DNA of 64,000 bases from Sulfoacidibacillus thermotolerans (GTDB lineage: Bacteria > Bacillota > Bacilli > Alicyclobacillales > SLC66), in contig NZ_MPDK01000003.1 in assembly GCF_003144315.1 (NCBI RefSeq), positions 1 to 64,000 on the forward strand. The letters are read 5' to 3'. Shown here one piece after another: positions 63,305 to 64,000 of the stretch (its first letter is position 1; every line of letters begins with the position of its first letter). A model generated the notes under the pieces. The model did no database searches, was not told where the DNA came from, and was given only the letters and a program-made list of their open reading frames with translations. The position numbers and the translations under genes are program-made.

Positions 63305-64000
63305 ATGATGAAGCGAAAATGGCTGACCTATTTCATTGTCGTTGGTGCAACTCTTGGTTCTGCGGTATTCATCACGGCGGCATTTGCTTCGTCTAATGCG
63401 CGCGCAAAACAGTGGATGACGACAGGAGACATGATGACAGAAATCACGTCACTTGCGGCTCCTCATTACGCTTTTGAGACCGCGTCGAATAAAATGTGGG
63501 ATGCGATCATGTTTGATCGTGACAATGGCTGGCTCCACACTCTTTCGGCGCTCAATTCGTATACACTGAGCGTCTCGCAACCGTTTACGCGCAAAGAAGC
63601 CGCTGCATTAGTCGTCGCGATGTTTGGAATCAAGTTGTCTCCTAAATCAACGCCACTCGCGTTTGCAAAGCAGGCCGGATGGTTTCGCACGATGTCGGCA
63701 GGCCCGTATTTTACCATACAGTCAGCTCAGGCATTTATGCAAAATGTCATGAACTATGTACTGCAAAATAAGCTTACTCCTCATTTTAGCGCAGTTGGTT
63801 TTGCGGATTTACACCATGCATCGCTGTCTACTCAAGGAGGTTTTATGGCGGCTTTGCAAAGTGAAGTTGGACGTGTTTTGCAAACTCCTTTTGTGCCATC
63901 CACATGGTGGAGGGGCTGTGTCGTCAAACCTACACAAAACGTAACTGCACAACAAGTGGCACAATGGATTCACAGATTTGCTCTGCATACGCAATTTCCT
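63305..64000 (+). CDS. Secreted protein with SLH-like segments, 3' end cut by window
   Basis: An uninterrupted frame of 232 codons runs from ATG 63305 to the window end. A signal peptide (KRKWLTYFIVVGATLGSAVF, ending near FASSNARA) is followed by segments resembling S-layer-homology repeats (PFTRKEAAALVVAMFGI, VTAQQVAQWIHRFAL). This recalls the SGNH protein encoded at 55900. GGTGGGGG precedes ATG 63305 by 4 bases and ATG 63308 by 7, so 63308 may be the true start. Function is unknown; a cell-wall-associated location is likely. Confidence 0.75.
   Translation, partial: MMKRKWLTYFIVVGATLGSAVFITAAFASSNARAKQWMTTGDMMTEITSLAAPHYAFETASNKMWDAIMFDRDNGWLHTLSALNSYTLSVSQPFTRKEAAALVVAMFGIKLSPKSTPLAFAKQAGWFRTMSAGPYFTIQSAQAFMQNVMNYVLQNKLTPHFSAVGFADLHHASLSTQGGFMAALQSEVGRVLQTPFVPSTWWRGCVVKPTQNVTAQQVAQWIHRFALHTQFP

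Overview
The window looks like the chromosome of a spore-forming member of the Bacilli with about 45-48% GC. From base 99 to about 37.7 kb the gene order closely follows the Bacillus subtilis purR-to-lysS segment: ispE, purR, ridA, spoVG, glmU, prs, pth, fin, mfd, spoVT, yabM/N/O/P/Q, divIC, yabR, spoIIE, yabS, yabT, tilS, hpt, ftsH, hslO, cysK, folP, folK, yazB, dusB, greA and lysS. The later sulfide-oxidation, cytochrome bd and selenium genes suggest an Alicyclobacillaceae-like organism, but that placement is inference. The first 98 bases look like error-containing Nextera adaptor sequence, so the window starts at a contig edge and the first gene, cyanophycin synthetase, has lost its N-terminus.

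Region 0.1-37.7 kb is a housekeeping and sporulation block. Several regulatory sites can be read: a consensus SigH promoter before spoVG, a spoIIE promoter with a 21-bp spacer, SigA promoters before glmU, yabR, greA and the tRNA genes, and many terminators. Compared with B. subtilis, a PrsA/SurA-like lipoprotein (after mfd), an HU gene, a dCMP deaminase plus a cmpA-like gene, and a two-part threonine/serine exporter are inserted. The ctc, coaX, pab and folB genes are absent from their usual places. tRNA-Gly(GCC) and tRNA-Leu(TAA) close the block.

Region 37.8-42.8 kb is accessory: a MoxR ATPase with a CoxE-like VWA protein, an unknown 133-aa protein, an acetate-type transporter and an unknown protein with CorA-like architecture.

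Region 42.8-55.7 kb is the most interesting part. It holds sulfide:quinone oxidoreductase, a DUF1641 protein, a metallo-beta-lactamase/rhodanese protein (persulfide dioxygenase type), cytochrome bd oxidase (cydAB, divergent), a cysteine-bearing PAS histidine kinase with a NarL-type regulator, and a TauE-type exporter. A 15-bp dyad, TAGGG-N5-CCCGA-like, occurs upstream of sqr, between cydA and the kinase gene (twice), and upstream of tauE. This suggests one regulon that oxidises sulfide, exports sulfite and respires through a sulfide-tolerant oxidase. Next come two convergent selenoprotein genes, each with an in-frame UGA that ordinary gene calling would miss: selD (CAG-Sec-AAK) and a glutaredoxin-like gene with a Sec-P-H-C active site. 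A class II aldolase and a DsrE-like gene lie upstream of the glutaredoxin gene.

Region 55.9-64 kb holds a secreted SGNH/SLH-like protein, a DeoR regulator that appears to start at ATT inside a 14-bp palindrome, galT-galK-galE, a metal-ligand-depleted M24 (creatinase-like) protein, and a secreted protein cut by the window end. No rRNA, CRISPR array, insertion sequence or prophage was seen.
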